Source of the DNA: Armatimonadota bacterium
Lineage (GTDB): Bacteria > Armatimonadota > Zipacnadia > Zipacnadales > UBA11051
DNA length: 64,000 bases
Direction of reading: 5' to 3'
Assembly: GCA_013178155.1 (NCBI GenBank)
Contig: JABLXH010000017.1
Span: 1 to 64,000 of the forward strand
In this document: piece after piece, positions 53,658 to 62,966 of the stretch
Layout of the letters: each line of letters opens with the position of its first letter
Position numbering within the stretch: the stretch's first letter is position 1
Program-made: the position numbers and the translations under genes
Notes under the pieces: model-generated
Database searches by the model: none
What the model saw: only the letters and a program-made list of their open reading frames with translations
Told to the model about the DNA's origin: nothing

Positions 53658-55682
53658 GTGGACGCCGACGGAACCACGCTCCCCCGCTGGCTCACTTATC
53701 CCAACGAGCGGTGGCCAGTGGCCACTCCCGAAGAGGCGGGGTTCCGCCAGCCTGAGTTCGACCAACTCCTGGCTCGCTACGAGCCTCACCCCTCGACGTT
53801 CTGGGGTGAGAGGCACGCGCCAGGCGACTTCGGGGCGGTCCTCACGCGGGGTGGCTACATGGTCAAGACCTGGGGACGAGCTCACGACTACCGTTACCAG
53901 ACCGCTTCGGTTGGCAAAGCCTTCACTCTGGCGCTGTTGGGCCTGGCCGTGGAGAGACTGGGACTGGACCCGAATGAACCGGTATGTCACACCTGGACCG
54001 GCGCCGGTCAGATGTCCCACCCGCACAAGCAGATGGACGCCACTACCCAGCACGGCATTACCTGGCGCCACCTGGCTGAGCACACCGCCGGGTACGCCAT
54101 CGAGAACGCCGCCCACTGGCGTCGGGGGCTGCTACCGGAGGAACCGTGGATCCGGCGGGCCTGGTCCGGCGACCCTGACTTCGATATGTACGCTCTCCGG
54201 CCGCCGGGCGTCCGGTTCTACAGCAGTGCCAACTACGTTCGGCTCGGACAGGCCCTGACCGCGCTGTTCGCCGAGGACCTCAAGGCTGTCCTTGATCGCC
54301 AACTCCTGGGGCCCATTGGCATCCCGCCAGACCGCTGGGAGTGGCTGACGCTGGCCCAGGCCCATGCGGCGGTGGACCTGTACCCGGAGGCGCCGGGTTA
54401 CGGGCAGTATGCCGACCTGCCGCATGAGATCGGTGGCGTGCCGGTGCGGGGTGGCCCGGGCTGGGTCTGCATGTCTGCGGCAGACCTGGCGCGTTTCGGC
54501 TTGCTGGTGGCGACCGGTGGACTCTGGAAGGGCCAGCGGCTCCTGGGGTCCGAATGGCTCATCAGCAAGAGCGGCGGCAACGGGAGCACGATAGTCGGCG
54601 ACCGCCAGACCTTCATCGCCGGGGCGCGGGTCGCCACCGAGAACCTGCCGGGGTTTCTGTGGGTGCCAGACTTCACCGAGTACCGGTTCCCCCCGGAACT
54701 GCTCGCCCCAGAGGAGCCTTTCAGTGAGGGTCATGTACGGGAGGTTGCCATGCGCATCCTGGCGCTGTGCCTGATTGTCGTGGTATGCGGATGCATTCGC
54801 GGCTCCCGGCTCGCGGCCGAGGAGCCAACGCCGCAACTTCCGGCGGCCGAGGTCATCTTTGCCGAACCCTTCGAGGACGCCAACTGGGAGGACCGCGGCT
54901 GGTATGACGGGCCTCACATGCAACTGACCAGCGCCGAACACGTTGCCGGCAGCACCCGGTCCTGCGTCTGGCACTGGGAGAAGCCCGGCGACATCAGCCC
55001 GGCAGGCGGGGGCGCCCGGGCCCGGATCCGGCCTGTCGAGGACGTGACGCTGGAGTTCTCGATCAAGCACAGCGCCAACTGGGCGTGGACCGGGGTTCCC
55101 TATCACCCGCATGAGTTCCACTTCATCACTGATGTGGACCCAGCCTACATCGGCCCGGCGTGGACGCACCTGACCTTCTATATCGAGGTAGTCAACGGTC
55201 GGCCGCGAGTGGGCATCCAGGACGGAATGAACATTGACACGACCCGCATCGGGCAGGACCTGGTGGGGGTGACTGAGCAGCGTGCGGTTGCCGGTGGCAA
55301 CGGTGACTCGGACGGCTATGGCAAGGGCGACTGCTACAAGGCCGGAGACGAGTACCGCAATGGCAAGTTCTGGGGTCCCGATGAGGTCTACTTCAGCGAC
55401 GAGCCGGGCCCCCGCTACAAGGGCGACTGGCACCGCATCAAGGTGCGCCTGCGCCTCAACAGCGTTCGCGATGGCATCGGGCAGCGCGACGGGATCATCC
55501 AGTACTGGTACGACGGCCAGCTCATCATGGACTACCACGACGTGGTCTTCCGCACCGGCCAGCACCCGACCATGCGGCTCAACCAGTTCCTGATGACCCC
55601 GTATTTCGGTCCGGGCGTCCCGCACGAGCAGAGCATCTGGGTGGACGACCTGAAGATCACCACCCCGGCGCCAGCTAACTGA
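53658..55682 (+). CDS. Serine beta-lactamase-like domain joined in frame to an exported beta-sandwich protein
   Basis: One 674-residue open frame contains two unlike proteins. Residues 1 to about 364 are a class C beta-lactamase/penicillin-binding-like domain without a signal peptide: TASVGKAFTLALLGL supplies the S-x-x-K site and FYSSANYVRLG the Tyr motif. Codon 365 is an ATG (54750) with GGGAGG five bases upstream; what follows, MRILALCLIVVVCGC, is a signal or lipoprotein-like N-terminus, then a polysaccharide-lyase/LamG-like beta-sandwich (LEFSIKHSANWAWTGVPY). Either the first gene's stop codon has been lost or the fusion is real with an internal start. GTG 53658 is favoured over 53649 because the GGGGGAG RBS is then properly spaced. 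Confidence 0.7.
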   Translation: MDADGTTLPRWLTYPNERWPVATPEEAGFRQPEFDQLLARYEPHPSTFWGERHAPGDFGAVLTRGGYMVKTWGRAHDYRYQTASVGKAFTLALLGLAVERLGLDPNEPVCHTWTGAGQMSHPHKQMDATTQHGITWRHLAEHTAGYAIENAAHWRRGLLPEEPWIRRAWSGDPDFDMYALRPPGVRFYSSANYVRLGQALTALFAEDLKAVLDRQLLGPIGIPPDRWEWLTLAQAHAAVDLYPEAPGYGQYADLPHEIGGVPVRGGPGWVCMSAADLARFGLLVATGGLWKGQRLLGSEWLISKSGGNGSTIVGDRQTFIAGARVATENLPGFLWVPDFTEYRFPPELLAPEEPFSEGHVREVAMRILALCLIVVVCGCIRGSRLAAEEPTPQLPAAEVIFAEPFEDANWEDRGWYDGPHMQLTSAEHVAGSTRSCVWHWEKPGDISPAGGGARARIRPVEDVTLEFSIKHSANWAWTGVPYHPHEFHFITDVDPAYIGPAWTHLTFYIEVVNGRPRVGIQDGMNIDTTRIGQDLVGVTEQRAVAGGNGDSDGYGKGDCYKAGDEYRNGKFWGPDEVYFSDEPGPRYKGDWHRIKVRLRLNSVRDGIGQRDGIIQYWYDGQLIMDYHDVVFRTGQHPTMRLNQFLMTPYFGPGVPHEQSIWVDDLKITTPAPAN

Positions 55683-56658
55683 ACAGACGCAACTGGCCCT
55701 GGGCCTGTTCCCGTGGGGGCGGGGGCGTGTGGCGCCGGAAGCCCCGCAGGTGCAGGCACAGCTCGCGGATGTCCTGCGGGCCGTGCAGCGGAAGCGCACC
55801 CTCCTGCAGGAGCATCCGGTTCCCGGCGTGCTCCTCGCGGCCATCGCTCCAGTTGACAGCGTAGACTTCCCGGCCCTGGTGTCTGGCGTTTTCCGCCGTG
55901 GCCAGGCTGCCTCCGGTGAGGCGACACTCGACCACAATGACCGCCCGGCTGAGAATGCTTGTCAGACGGTTACGGGCCATCAGGTTGGGCACCGTCGGCT
56001 GAGCCCGGGGCGGCAGCTCGGAGAGCACCGCGCCCTGGCGCCTGATGCGGGCGGCCAGGGGGGCGTTCTCCTCGGGCTGAACGTTCAGGATGCCGCTGCC
56101 AAGGACAGCAATAGTCCGGCCATCGGCGGTGAGGGCGCCGAGATGGGCGGCGGTGTCGATGCCTCGCGCCAGCCCGCTGACGGTAGTGAAGTCCTCACTG
56201 CCCAGAGCCCGCGCGATATCCCCGGCCAAGTCCGCCCCCGCCGCGGTCGGCGTTCGCGTACCCACGACGGCTACCGCCAGGTCGTCCAGCGGGACCAGCT
56301 CACCCGCTACACACACCACCGGCGGGGGATGGGGCAACTCGCGCAAGGGACGGGGATAGGCAGGGTCGGGCGAGAAGTGCACGGCCACTTCGTGCAACGC
56401 CAGGTCCCGCAGGTCGTCTTCGAAGCTTTCCAGGTTCTCGCGCAGGAATGGAATGGTGGCAGCCTGTTCGGCTCTCAGCCTCGCCTCCCCATGCACCAGG
56501 TCCGAGGGCTCCGCCTGCAGCGCCTCCAGAGCACTCCCGAAGACCTTCAAGGCTCGCGCGAAGCCCGCCGGTCCCAGCTCAGCCCCCCAACTCAGGGCCA
56601 GCCAAGCCAGTCGCTCGTCGGCTGGCAGGACATGCTCGGGGGCGGGGCGCACAGACAC
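55675..56658 (-). CDS. dprA: DNA processing protein DprA (Smf)
   Basis: A 327-residue DprA homologue that loads RecA onto incoming single-stranded DNA during natural transformation. The Rossmann core has VAVVGTRTPTAAGADLA, FTTVSGLARGIDTAAHLG and FNLMARNRLTSILSRAV-like PNLMARNRLTSILSRAVIVV followed by GGSLATAENA. An N-terminal SAM-like helical region precedes it. The start is GTG 56658, ten bases after the stop of the upstream protease gene. The end overlaps the convergent beta-lactamase-like frame by eight bases. Confidence 0.93.
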   Translation of the reverse strand: MSVRPAPEHVLPADERLAWLALSWGAELGPAGFARALKVFGSALEALQAEPSDLVHGEARLRAEQAATIPFLRENLESFEDDLRDLALHEVAVHFSPDPAYPRPLRELPHPPPVVCVAGELVPLDDLAVAVVGTRTPTAAGADLAGDIARALGSEDFTTVSGLARGIDTAAHLGALTADGRTIAVLGSGILNVQPEENAPLAARIRRQGAVLSELPPRAQPTVPNLMARNRLTSILSRAVIVVECRLTGGSLATAENARHQGREVYAVNWSDGREEHAGNRMLLQEGALPLHGPQDIRELCLHLRGFRRHTPPPPREQAQGQLRLFS

Positions 56659-56668
56659 CTCGCTGCTC

Positions 56669-57751
56669 TCACCGCTTTCCCGGGGGCTGGATGCTGACGG
56701 CCATGAGGTACTGGTTAACGCTGTCCGGTGTCACCAGACCCAACAATGTGTCGCCAGCCATGACGGCGGCCACCGGGCAGCTTCCCCCCGCGATGCGGTC
56801 GTAAAGCTGAGCCAGGCTTTCCTCGGGCCCCACCGCACACGGTCCCTTCAGCATCACCTCGGCCACGGTGGCGTCTCCACCCAGCTCGTGCATGCCGCTG
56901 ATCAGCGCCTGGCGGGTGACCAGTCCCACCAGCCGCCCGTCGTCAGTCACGGGGAAATCGTGCTGGTAACTCCGGCTGGCGTGGGCGAAAGCCTCGTAGA
57001 GCGTCTCGTCCTTGTCCAGCGACCGGAACTCGCTGACCATCGCGGCCCGTGCGGGGACCCCGGCCAGTGCCGACCGCAGTTGCACCTGGGTGTCTTCCGA
57101 TGTCGCCCCCAGGAACAGAAAGACTGCGATGAGCAGCCACCAGAGGTTCATGAACAGGCCGAGGAAGCCCAGGATGATTGCGAAGGCCTGGCCGACGGTG
57201 GCAGCGACGTGCGTGGCGCGAGCGTAGTCCATGCGCATCGCCAGTAGGGATCGCAGGACGCGCCCGCCGTCGGCGGGAAACGCAGGCAGCAGGTTGAAGA
57301 GCGCCAGAAGAATGTTCACCCAGGCGATGCGGCCGAGGAAGGACGAGAGGCTCTGCTGCATGGGATGCAACAGCGGCCCGCCGCCATAGAGTGAGAAAGC
57401 CACCGCTCCCAGCACGATCGCCACCGCGATACTCGCCGCCGGTCCCGCAATGGCGACATGGAGCTCCTGGCGCGGGTCGTCAGGCATCCGCTCCATCATC
57501 GCCACGCCGCCGATCGGTAGCAGCACGATCTCCCTGACCGGTATGCCGTACCTTCGCGCCACGAGACTGTGCGAGAGCTCGTGGATCACCACGCAGGCAA
57601 AGAGGACTACCACGAAGAGAACACCCAGCAGTCCACCGCCCCCAAAACGATCCCCCGGAGAGAACGCGATCAGCAGCAGCAGGAGGAGAAAGGTGATGTG
57701 CAACCGCAGTGGTATGCCAAAGACGTTGCCGATTTGAAACGACCAGGCCAT
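56669..57751 (-). CDS. Site-2 zinc protease (M50B) with CBS domains
   Basis: A 360-residue intramembrane metalloprotease. The zinc motif HELSH is in VVIHELSHSLVARRYG (about 55-70), and the second ligand region is LLPAFPADGGRVLRS. About five membrane helices precede two C-terminal CBS domains (from about residue 240: VSEFRSLDKDETLYEAFAHA, then PCAVGPEESLAQLYDRIAGG), which usually bind adenosine nucleotides. Such proteins cleave membrane-bound regulators. GGAGGG precedes ATG 57751. It is co-directional and nearly contiguous with dprA. Confidence 0.93.
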   Translation of the reverse strand: MAWSFQIGNVFGIPLRLHITFLLLLLLIAFSPGDRFGGGGLLGVLFVVVLFACVVIHELSHSLVARRYGIPVREIVLLPIGGVAMMERMPDDPRQELHVAIAGPAASIAVAIVLGAVAFSLYGGGPLLHPMQQSLSSFLGRIAWVNILLALFNLLPAFPADGGRVLRSLLAMRMDYARATHVAATVGQAFAIILGFLGLFMNLWWLLIAVFLFLGATSEDTQVQLRSALAGVPARAAMVSEFRSLDKDETLYEAFAHASRSYQHDFPVTDDGRLVGLVTRQALISGMHELGGDATVAEVMLKGPCAVGPEESLAQLYDRIAGGSCPVAAVMAGDTLLGLVTPDSVNQYLMAVSIQPPGKR

Positions 57752-57962
57752 AGAGTCCCTCCTCGGACCTACGCGCGGTCATCACTGCTCAGTTTGGCAG
57801 AAGGCGGTCAACTCTGTCCATCGGCCTCCTGTCGACGCAGGAAGAGACCGGTTGTCTTACCCTTCGCCTCCTACCGGTTCTTGCCCTTCTGTGACCGCGC
57901 GCATTACACTGAAAGAGGCCCCATCGGGATGGCACCCATACGATCGTGCGCCTCGGAGACCT

Positions 57963-58736
57963 ATGACTGAGGTTGAGCCTCGGCGATTACCGCCCGAGTT
58001 CCGACAGCAGCCGCTGACGGCTCGCTTGCTCGATGACTTCTCGCTCTGCCCGCGGAAGTTCCTGCTATCGTTTTTCGTCACGGAGCAGGACGAGCGCCGG
58101 CTGCGGGGGGGACCGGCGATGCTGCATCAGGCCGTCCGTCAGGCTCTCCTGGCCATCTACCAGTTGGGTGGGCCGGCTGAGCGCCCCTTGGACGAACTGC
58201 GCGCGTGCTTCGAGCAGCACTGGGATGGCAGGCGCTGCGCCGATGCCCTGGAGGAGCAGCAACTGCACCGCGCCGGCCACGAGATGCTGGAACGGTATCA
58301 TGCGGCACACGTCAGTGATGCTCGGCGGCTGGTGGCCCATGACCTGCGGCTGACGGGGACGGCCGGAGGCCAGGAGCTGGTGGCCGTTGCCGATCTGGTC
58401 CTGCAGGGCCAGGACGCCAACCTGGACGTGATCCGGTTCGTGACCGCACGCCGGCCGCTCTCCGAGGCCGAGCTCGCCCACGACCTCTCGGCTCAGGTGC
58501 TGTGGCTGCTCGCTCAGGAGCACTTCCGTGACCGCAGTCCGCGGGTGTGGTACCACGCCTTGCGCCAGGGACGGTACCGGGAGGTAGTGCTGGATCAGGC
58601 GCAGGCGACGCACCTGCGCGAGGATCTGGCCGCTCGCGTGGGGCGCATCCACCGGGAGGAGGAGTTCGCCCCGCGCAGGGGCCCGTACTGCCGCTGGTGT
58701 CGCTCGCGCGCGGGGTGCCCCTTGTGGCAACGCTGA
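57963..58736 (+). CDS. PD-(D/E)XK nuclease-like protein with four-Cys cluster, catalytic residues probably lost
   Basis: A 257-residue protein resembling the AddB/Cas4/RecB-like nuclease domain. The first Cys is in LCPRKFLLSF, and YCRWCRSRAGCPLW at the C-terminus supplies three more, as in the iron-sulfur cluster of AddB and Cas4. The acidic position of motif I is in LVAVADLVLQ, but where VVDYKTG-like motif II/III should be the sequence reads DVIRFVTARR, lacking both the acid and the Lys. It may be a structural or DNA-binding remnant. ATG 57963 has GGAG upstream. The next gene overlaps its end. Confidence 0.7.
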   Translation: MTEVEPRRLPPEFRQQPLTARLLDDFSLCPRKFLLSFFVTEQDERRLRGGPAMLHQAVRQALLAIYQLGGPAERPLDELRACFEQHWDGRRCADALEEQQLHRAGHEMLERYHAAHVSDARRLVAHDLRLTGTAGGQELVAVADLVLQGQDANLDVIRFVTARRPLSEAELAHDLSAQVLWLLAQEHFRDRSPRVWYHALRQGRYREVVLDQAQATHLREDLAARVGRIHREEEFAPRRGPYCRWCRSRAGCPLWQR

Positions 58737-59719
58737 AGTGGCTCGCCTTGTTGGCCGTGCTCATGGCGCTTCCGGCGGTGGGAGCTCCCGCCCGGCGCGC
58801 TCTGCAGTCAGGTAACGTGACGGTTGCATACAATGCGGAGGACGAAGCCTTTGCGCGCACGGCGCTGGCGGCGGCATGCGATGCCCTGCCGGTGCTGGAG
58901 GAAGCCCTCGGCCTGACCGCGAGGCGACAGGGGAGCCACATCCCGGTCCGCATCGAGATCGCGCGCCGCCAGGAGGACTTTGACCAACTCGTTGGCGGCA
59001 GCACTCCTCCCTGGGTACAGGGCATCGCTCTTCCGCGCGAACGTCGTATCGTGCTCAAGACGCTGCTGCCCTCCGTGGCCCGCACCGTCGTGGCCCACGA
59101 GCTGACCCACCTGCTGCTTGGCGAGATGGCGCGGGAGGTAGACGTGGAGCCCCCGCGATGGCTCCACGAGGGTCTCGCCAAGTTCGCCGCCCAGGACTTC
59201 ACAGAAATTGACCGGGAAGTACTCGGAAGGGCTGTAGTCGAAGGCCGTCTCCTGCGTTTCCGCGAGTTGCCAGACGCCTTTGGCGGCAATCGTGAGCAAG
59301 TGGCGCTGGCCTACGCCCAGAGCTACACCCTGGTGCGGTACTTGCACGAACTGCACCCCGGGGGCGGCATCCGCCAGTACCTTCAGAACCTGGCTCTGAC
59401 CCGTGACCCGGAACGGTCACTGCTGCGGACCTACGGACAGGCGCCCGAGATCCTGGAGCGGGAATGGCTGGCCCAGACGAAGGACGCCTATCTCAAGCAC
59501 GGACTACCGCTGTCAGCCGAGACCGCCATCCTGGCGGCAATGGCGCTCCTGGCGGCTGTCGCTCTCGTGGTGCAGGACCGGCGCCGGAGGCTGCTCCGTC
59601 AGCGCTTGCAGGAGGAAGAGGAACTCCGCCGAATGTTTGGAGAGTCATCGCTACCGGACGGACCGCCGGCCGCAAGCTGCGAGCGAGAGCCGCAGGATCC
59701 CGACGCCAACCTCAGCTAG
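58724..59719 (+). CDS. Peptidase MA-like membrane metalloprotease
   Basis: A 331-residue protein with an N-terminal signal or anchor (ATLKWLALLAVLMALPAVGA) and a gluzincin domain: AHELTHLLLGEM supplies HExxH, followed about 20 residues later by RWLHEGLAKFAA with the Glu zinc ligand. A C-terminal membrane helix (AILAAMALLAAVALVV) and a basic cytoplasmic tail follow. It resembles peptidase MA-family proteins seen in many bacteria. GTG 58724 is a likely start; GTG 58715 is possible. It overlaps the end of the nuclease-like gene and directly precedes the MscS gene. Confidence 0.82.
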   Translation: MATLKWLALLAVLMALPAVGAPARRALQSGNVTVAYNAEDEAFARTALAAACDALPVLEEALGLTARRQGSHIPVRIEIARRQEDFDQLVGGSTPPWVQGIALPRERRIVLKTLLPSVARTVVAHELTHLLLGEMAREVDVEPPRWLHEGLAKFAAQDFTEIDREVLGRAVVEGRLLRFRELPDAFGGNREQVALAYAQSYTLVRYLHELHPGGGIRQYLQNLALTRDPERSLLRTYGQAPEILEREWLAQTKDAYLKHGLPLSAETAILAAMALLAAVALVVQDRRRRLLRQRLQEEEELRRMFGESSLPDGPPAASCEREPQDPDANLS

Positions 59720-59734
59720 ATGGGAGCGACCACC

Positions 59735-60319
59735 ATGTGGGAACACATCGTTGACTACGCCAATCGCGTGTGGGGCTCAACCCTTCCGACCCGCGTGGCC
59801 TGGGCCATCAGCGTCGGCGTTGTCTTCGAACTGCTGATCTGGCTAGCCGGCCGTCGCCTGCGGCGCGCCCTCCAGCCCGTCCTGCAGCGCGACAGTTACC
59901 TGGAAGCCACTGAACGCGTCTTGCGCCGCCGGGTGTTGCTGGTGCTGCCGCTGCAAGCGATCCGTGGGCTTCTTTTCGCGGTCGCTATCCTGATCATGCT
60001 GCGCTACCTGGGCTTCAACACTGCGGCCGAGGTCGTGCCCGTGGGGCTGGGCCTGCTCCTGGTCGCCGTCCTGGCCAGTTGGCGCCTCCTACAAGACTCG
60101 GTGGCCGGGTACTTCATAATGTACGACGACCTGTTTGCCACTGGTGACCGGGTAACCATCGGGGAGTTCACCGGTACGGTGACCAGCATCGGGCTTCGTC
60201 ACACCAAGCTGCAGGGCCCGGATGGACGCGAGATATGCCTCGCCAACAGCGAGATCCGCACCGTCACAAACCACACCCGCACTCGAGAGCTTCAGCGCAA
60301 GGCCCAGGGCAGTCAGTAG
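59735..60319 (+). CDS. Small MscS-family mechanosensitive channel
   Basis: A 194-residue channel protein. Three N-terminal membrane helices (around residues 20-39, 70-88 and 92-110) lead into the beta domain, with GLGLLLVAVLASWRLLQDSV as TM3 and FIMYDDLFATGDRVTIGEFT as the start of the cytoplasmic domain, followed by GTVTSIGLRHTKLQGPDG. It is at the short end of the MscS family. ATG 59735 has GGGAG eight bases upstream; ATG 59720 abuts the previous stop. It is the last gene of the plus-strand run and converges on the helicase gene. Confidence 0.9.
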   Translation: MWEHIVDYANRVWGSTLPTRVAWAISVGVVFELLIWLAGRRLRRALQPVLQRDSYLEATERVLRRRVLLVLPLQAIRGLLFAVAILIMLRYLGFNTAAEVVPVGLGLLLVAVLASWRLLQDSVAGYFIMYDDLFATGDRVTIGEFTGTVTSIGLRHTKLQGPDGREICLANSEIRTVTNHTRTRELQRKAQGSQ

Positions 60320-60325
60320 GCGGCC

Positions 60326-62938
60326 CTAGCTCGCAATCAGCACCTCCTCCGGGCTGAGGTCGAGGCGCAGGCCGTGGCGCGGGACAGTCACCAGAATCCG
60401 CCGCACATCGCGGTCGGGCACTGCCTTCGCCAACTTGGCGCACAGCCGGCTGCGATGGGAGTATATCTGTCCGGGTTCCACAAACCGGTCGCCATTCCAG
60501 AGCCGGTTGTAGAGCGTGTCGTAGCGCACGCACTTGCCCGGTGCTTCGGCCAGCGCGCGCAGAAGCCGGTATTCGGCCGGGCGCAAGTCAACACGCTGAC
60601 CGCAGAACACTGCCTCGTCTGGCCGCCCCTCATCAAGCACGAGGACTGGCTCGGTGGCCACTGCCGGTGTCCGTGCGAGTCCGGGGCCGCCTCTGTCAGT
60701 GAGCGACGGAGCCGGTCGCCCGGCCGGCGGCGAAGCGGCGGCGATGGCGCCACCAGCGCGGCGGAGCCTGTCGGCCACCACCGGACCCACCAGACTGGCG
60801 AGCCACTCTGCCGGCGCCTGGGCGGCCTCGCGGGGTGACCGCACGCCCTCGGCGACCAGTCGCCGGATCTGGTCGCGGCTCAGACCAGGCAGGCGTAGAC
60901 GCCCCAGAGCGACACCCGCTGCCGGCAACCCCAGGGCCAGGCGTTCCGCGTGCTGGCGCAGGCGGTCGCAGTCGGACGGTGACCACCCCTGCTCCGCCCC
61001 TATGGCGGCCAGCGTTTCCACGAGCCAGCCGGTTGTCTCGCCCAACGTCGCCAGGCGAGCCGCCGTCGTCCGCAGCTCCTCCTCAAGCAGGGCTGTCGCT
61101 TCGTCACCGACCCACCGCTGCAGAACCAGCGCCTGCCGGGCGGCCTCCTGCCGCAACGCGCGACTCCGGATCCCCGTCGCCAGCGCCTGCGCCAGGACGC
61201 CGGTGCCCTCACCTAGCTGCGCGGCCAGAGCTCTGAGCTGCGCACCGTAATCTACAGTCTGGCTCAAGTGGAAGGGGGGCGCCCACTCGGCCATGGCCTC
61301 ACAGCTCAGGAGGGCGACGTAAGTTGCCTCCAGGTTCGTCAGCGCCTCGCCCTCTACCCACTGCTTCAACCACACGAAGGTGTGGTGGCTGATCCCGGCA
61401 GCAGCCACGACCCGGCCCAGAGCCGTGGGCACCAGACGTCGGCCCCCGGCCTCGGAGCGTAGCAGTCCCTGACGTTCACACTCGCTCAGGCCCGAGGCGA
61501 GGCGAGCCGGTAGCACTGCATCTCCTGCCCAGTAGGCCGTAAACGTGCGCGTGTAGGCGCTCTGTATGTCTCGGGCATGGCGACTATCGGCAACCGCGGC
61601 GAGCTGAACGGCAGCGTCCGTGGCCTCCATATGGCTCAGCGCAGGCTCCGCCAACTCCGGTGTCCCCTCCACGTAGCGCTGCCAAAGACTGACCTGAGCC
61701 AGCGGCGAGTCGGCCAGCAATATGGCCCGCCCAAACTCGCTGTGACCCAGGCGTCCGGCCCGGCCGGCACGGTTTTCATACTCGCCAGCCGAGATCGGGC
61801 GGAGCATCGCTGGCCCCCCGCGGTCCTCGCACTGCCAGCTCCACGGATCAATGATCACGTTCTGCGCCGGGAGATTCACGCCCAGGGCCAGGGTGGGCGT
61901 TGCACACACCACCTGGATCTGCCCGGCGCGGAAGGCGGCCTCCACGCGCTGGCGATCGTCGAATAGCAGATCGGCGCTGTGGAAGGCCACGCCGCTGGGC
62001 ATAAGGCGATCCAACTGCCGCTGCACGACACTCTGCCCCGTCTCCTCTCCTCCCTCCCAGGGGGCTTCCCTGTCGGGCGTGAGAGCTCTCGCCAGTCGCC
62101 AGGCCAGCGCCACCACGGCCCCGCGGTCCCGGGTAAAGACCAGCGTACTCTCGCCCCGTCGCGCCAGGAACGCGGCGAGCCGCGTAGCCGCATCGGCGTA
62201 GCTGTCACCTGGACACACTCCGGCGCCCGCGAACTCCTCTGTGGCCAGACGGCCGCTGTTGTGCTCGCGGTACTCAAACGTATCACCGCTGAGCACTCCC
62301 CGGCGCAGTTCAACAGGCCGCCAGGTGCTCTCGAGCCAGCCCGCATGGAGATACTCCGCGAGGCGAGGCGAGGTTCCCAGGCACGCCGACAGCCCGATGA
62401 TCTGCACGCCTGGCATCTGTCGCAGTTCAGCCAGCAGCACCTCCAGGCATGGCCCCCGCTGGGCATCAGCCAGCATCTGCAGCTCATCTACGACTACCAG
62501 CCCTAACCCGGCCAATCCGGCACCTGAACGCACCCACAGGGAACGCAGTTTCTCCGGGACTACTACGCCCAGGTCATAGTCACCCCGCAGCAGGCGCTGG
62601 TCATCGCTGCGCCGGTCGCGCGTGCTGACCGCTACGCGCAGACCCAACGAGCCATAGGCCCGGTCGAAATGAGCGAACTTTTCTTCAGCTAGGGCTCTGG
62701 TCGGGGCCAGGTACAGAACACGCTGACCGGCCAGGGCAGCGCGACTGGCCGCCATCTCCCCGATAAACGTCTTGCCGGCGCTGGTCGGCGCCTGGACGAT
62801 GAGGTTGGCGCCAGCCAAGACACCATACCTGGTTACAGCTTCCTGCTGGATAGGGAGCAGCTCGGGACCGAGATGTGACTCCCACACCTGCAGAAGACGT
62901 GACGGCACGCCAAAGGCTTCCAAGGAACGGATGAGCAT
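60326..62938 (-). CDS. Ski2/Hel308-like DNA helicase with C-terminal OmpR/PhoB-type DNA-binding domain
   Basis: An 870-residue SF2 helicase. QQEAV forms the Q-motif, Walker A is APTSAGKTFIGEM (50-62), motif II DELQ (151-154) replaces DEAH-type boxes, motif III reads GLSACLG, motif V TPTLALGVNLPA and motif VI EYENRAGRAGRLG. A winged helix and ratchet helical region follow, as in Hel308. The last about 90 residues form a Trans_Reg_C winged helix (LRPAEYRLLRALAEAPGKCV, then QIYSHRSRLCAKLAKAV and RRILVTVPRHGLRLDL). This OmpR-type domain on a repair helicase is unusual. The promoter is a consensus sigma-70 with a LexA-like box in its spacer, so the gene is likely SOS-induced. Confidence 0.9.
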   Translation of the reverse strand: MLIRSLEAFGVPSRLLQVWESHLGPELLPIQQEAVTRYGVLAGANLIVQAPTSAGKTFIGEMAASRAALAGQRVLYLAPTRALAEEKFAHFDRAYGSLGLRVAVSTRDRRSDDQRLLRGDYDLGVVVPEKLRSLWVRSGAGLAGLGLVVVDELQMLADAQRGPCLEVLLAELRQMPGVQIIGLSACLGTSPRLAEYLHAGWLESTWRPVELRRGVLSGDTFEYREHNSGRLATEEFAGAGVCPGDSYADAATRLAAFLARRGESTLVFTRDRGAVVALAWRLARALTPDREAPWEGGEETGQSVVQRQLDRLMPSGVAFHSADLLFDDRQRVEAAFRAGQIQVVCATPTLALGVNLPAQNVIIDPWSWQCEDRGGPAMLRPISAGEYENRAGRAGRLGHSEFGRAILLADSPLAQVSLWQRYVEGTPELAEPALSHMEATDAAVQLAAVADSRHARDIQSAYTRTFTAYWAGDAVLPARLASGLSECERQGLLRSEAGGRRLVPTALGRVVAAAGISHHTFVWLKQWVEGEALTNLEATYVALLSCEAMAEWAPPFHLSQTVDYGAQLRALAAQLGEGTGVLAQALATGIRSRALRQEAARQALVLQRWVGDEATALLEEELRTTAARLATLGETTGWLVETLAAIGAEQGWSPSDCDRLRQHAERLALGLPAAGVALGRLRLPGLSRDQIRRLVAEGVRSPREAAQAPAEWLASLVGPVVADRLRRAGGAIAAASPPAGRPAPSLTDRGGPGLARTPAVATEPVLVLDEGRPDEAVFCGQRVDLRPAEYRLLRALAEAPGKCVRYDTLYNRLWNGDRFVEPGQIYSHRSRLCAKLAKAVPDRDVRRILVTVPRHGLRLDLSPEEVLIAS

Positions 62939-62966
62939 GGGTAACCCCCTGGGTCAGGCCATCCGC

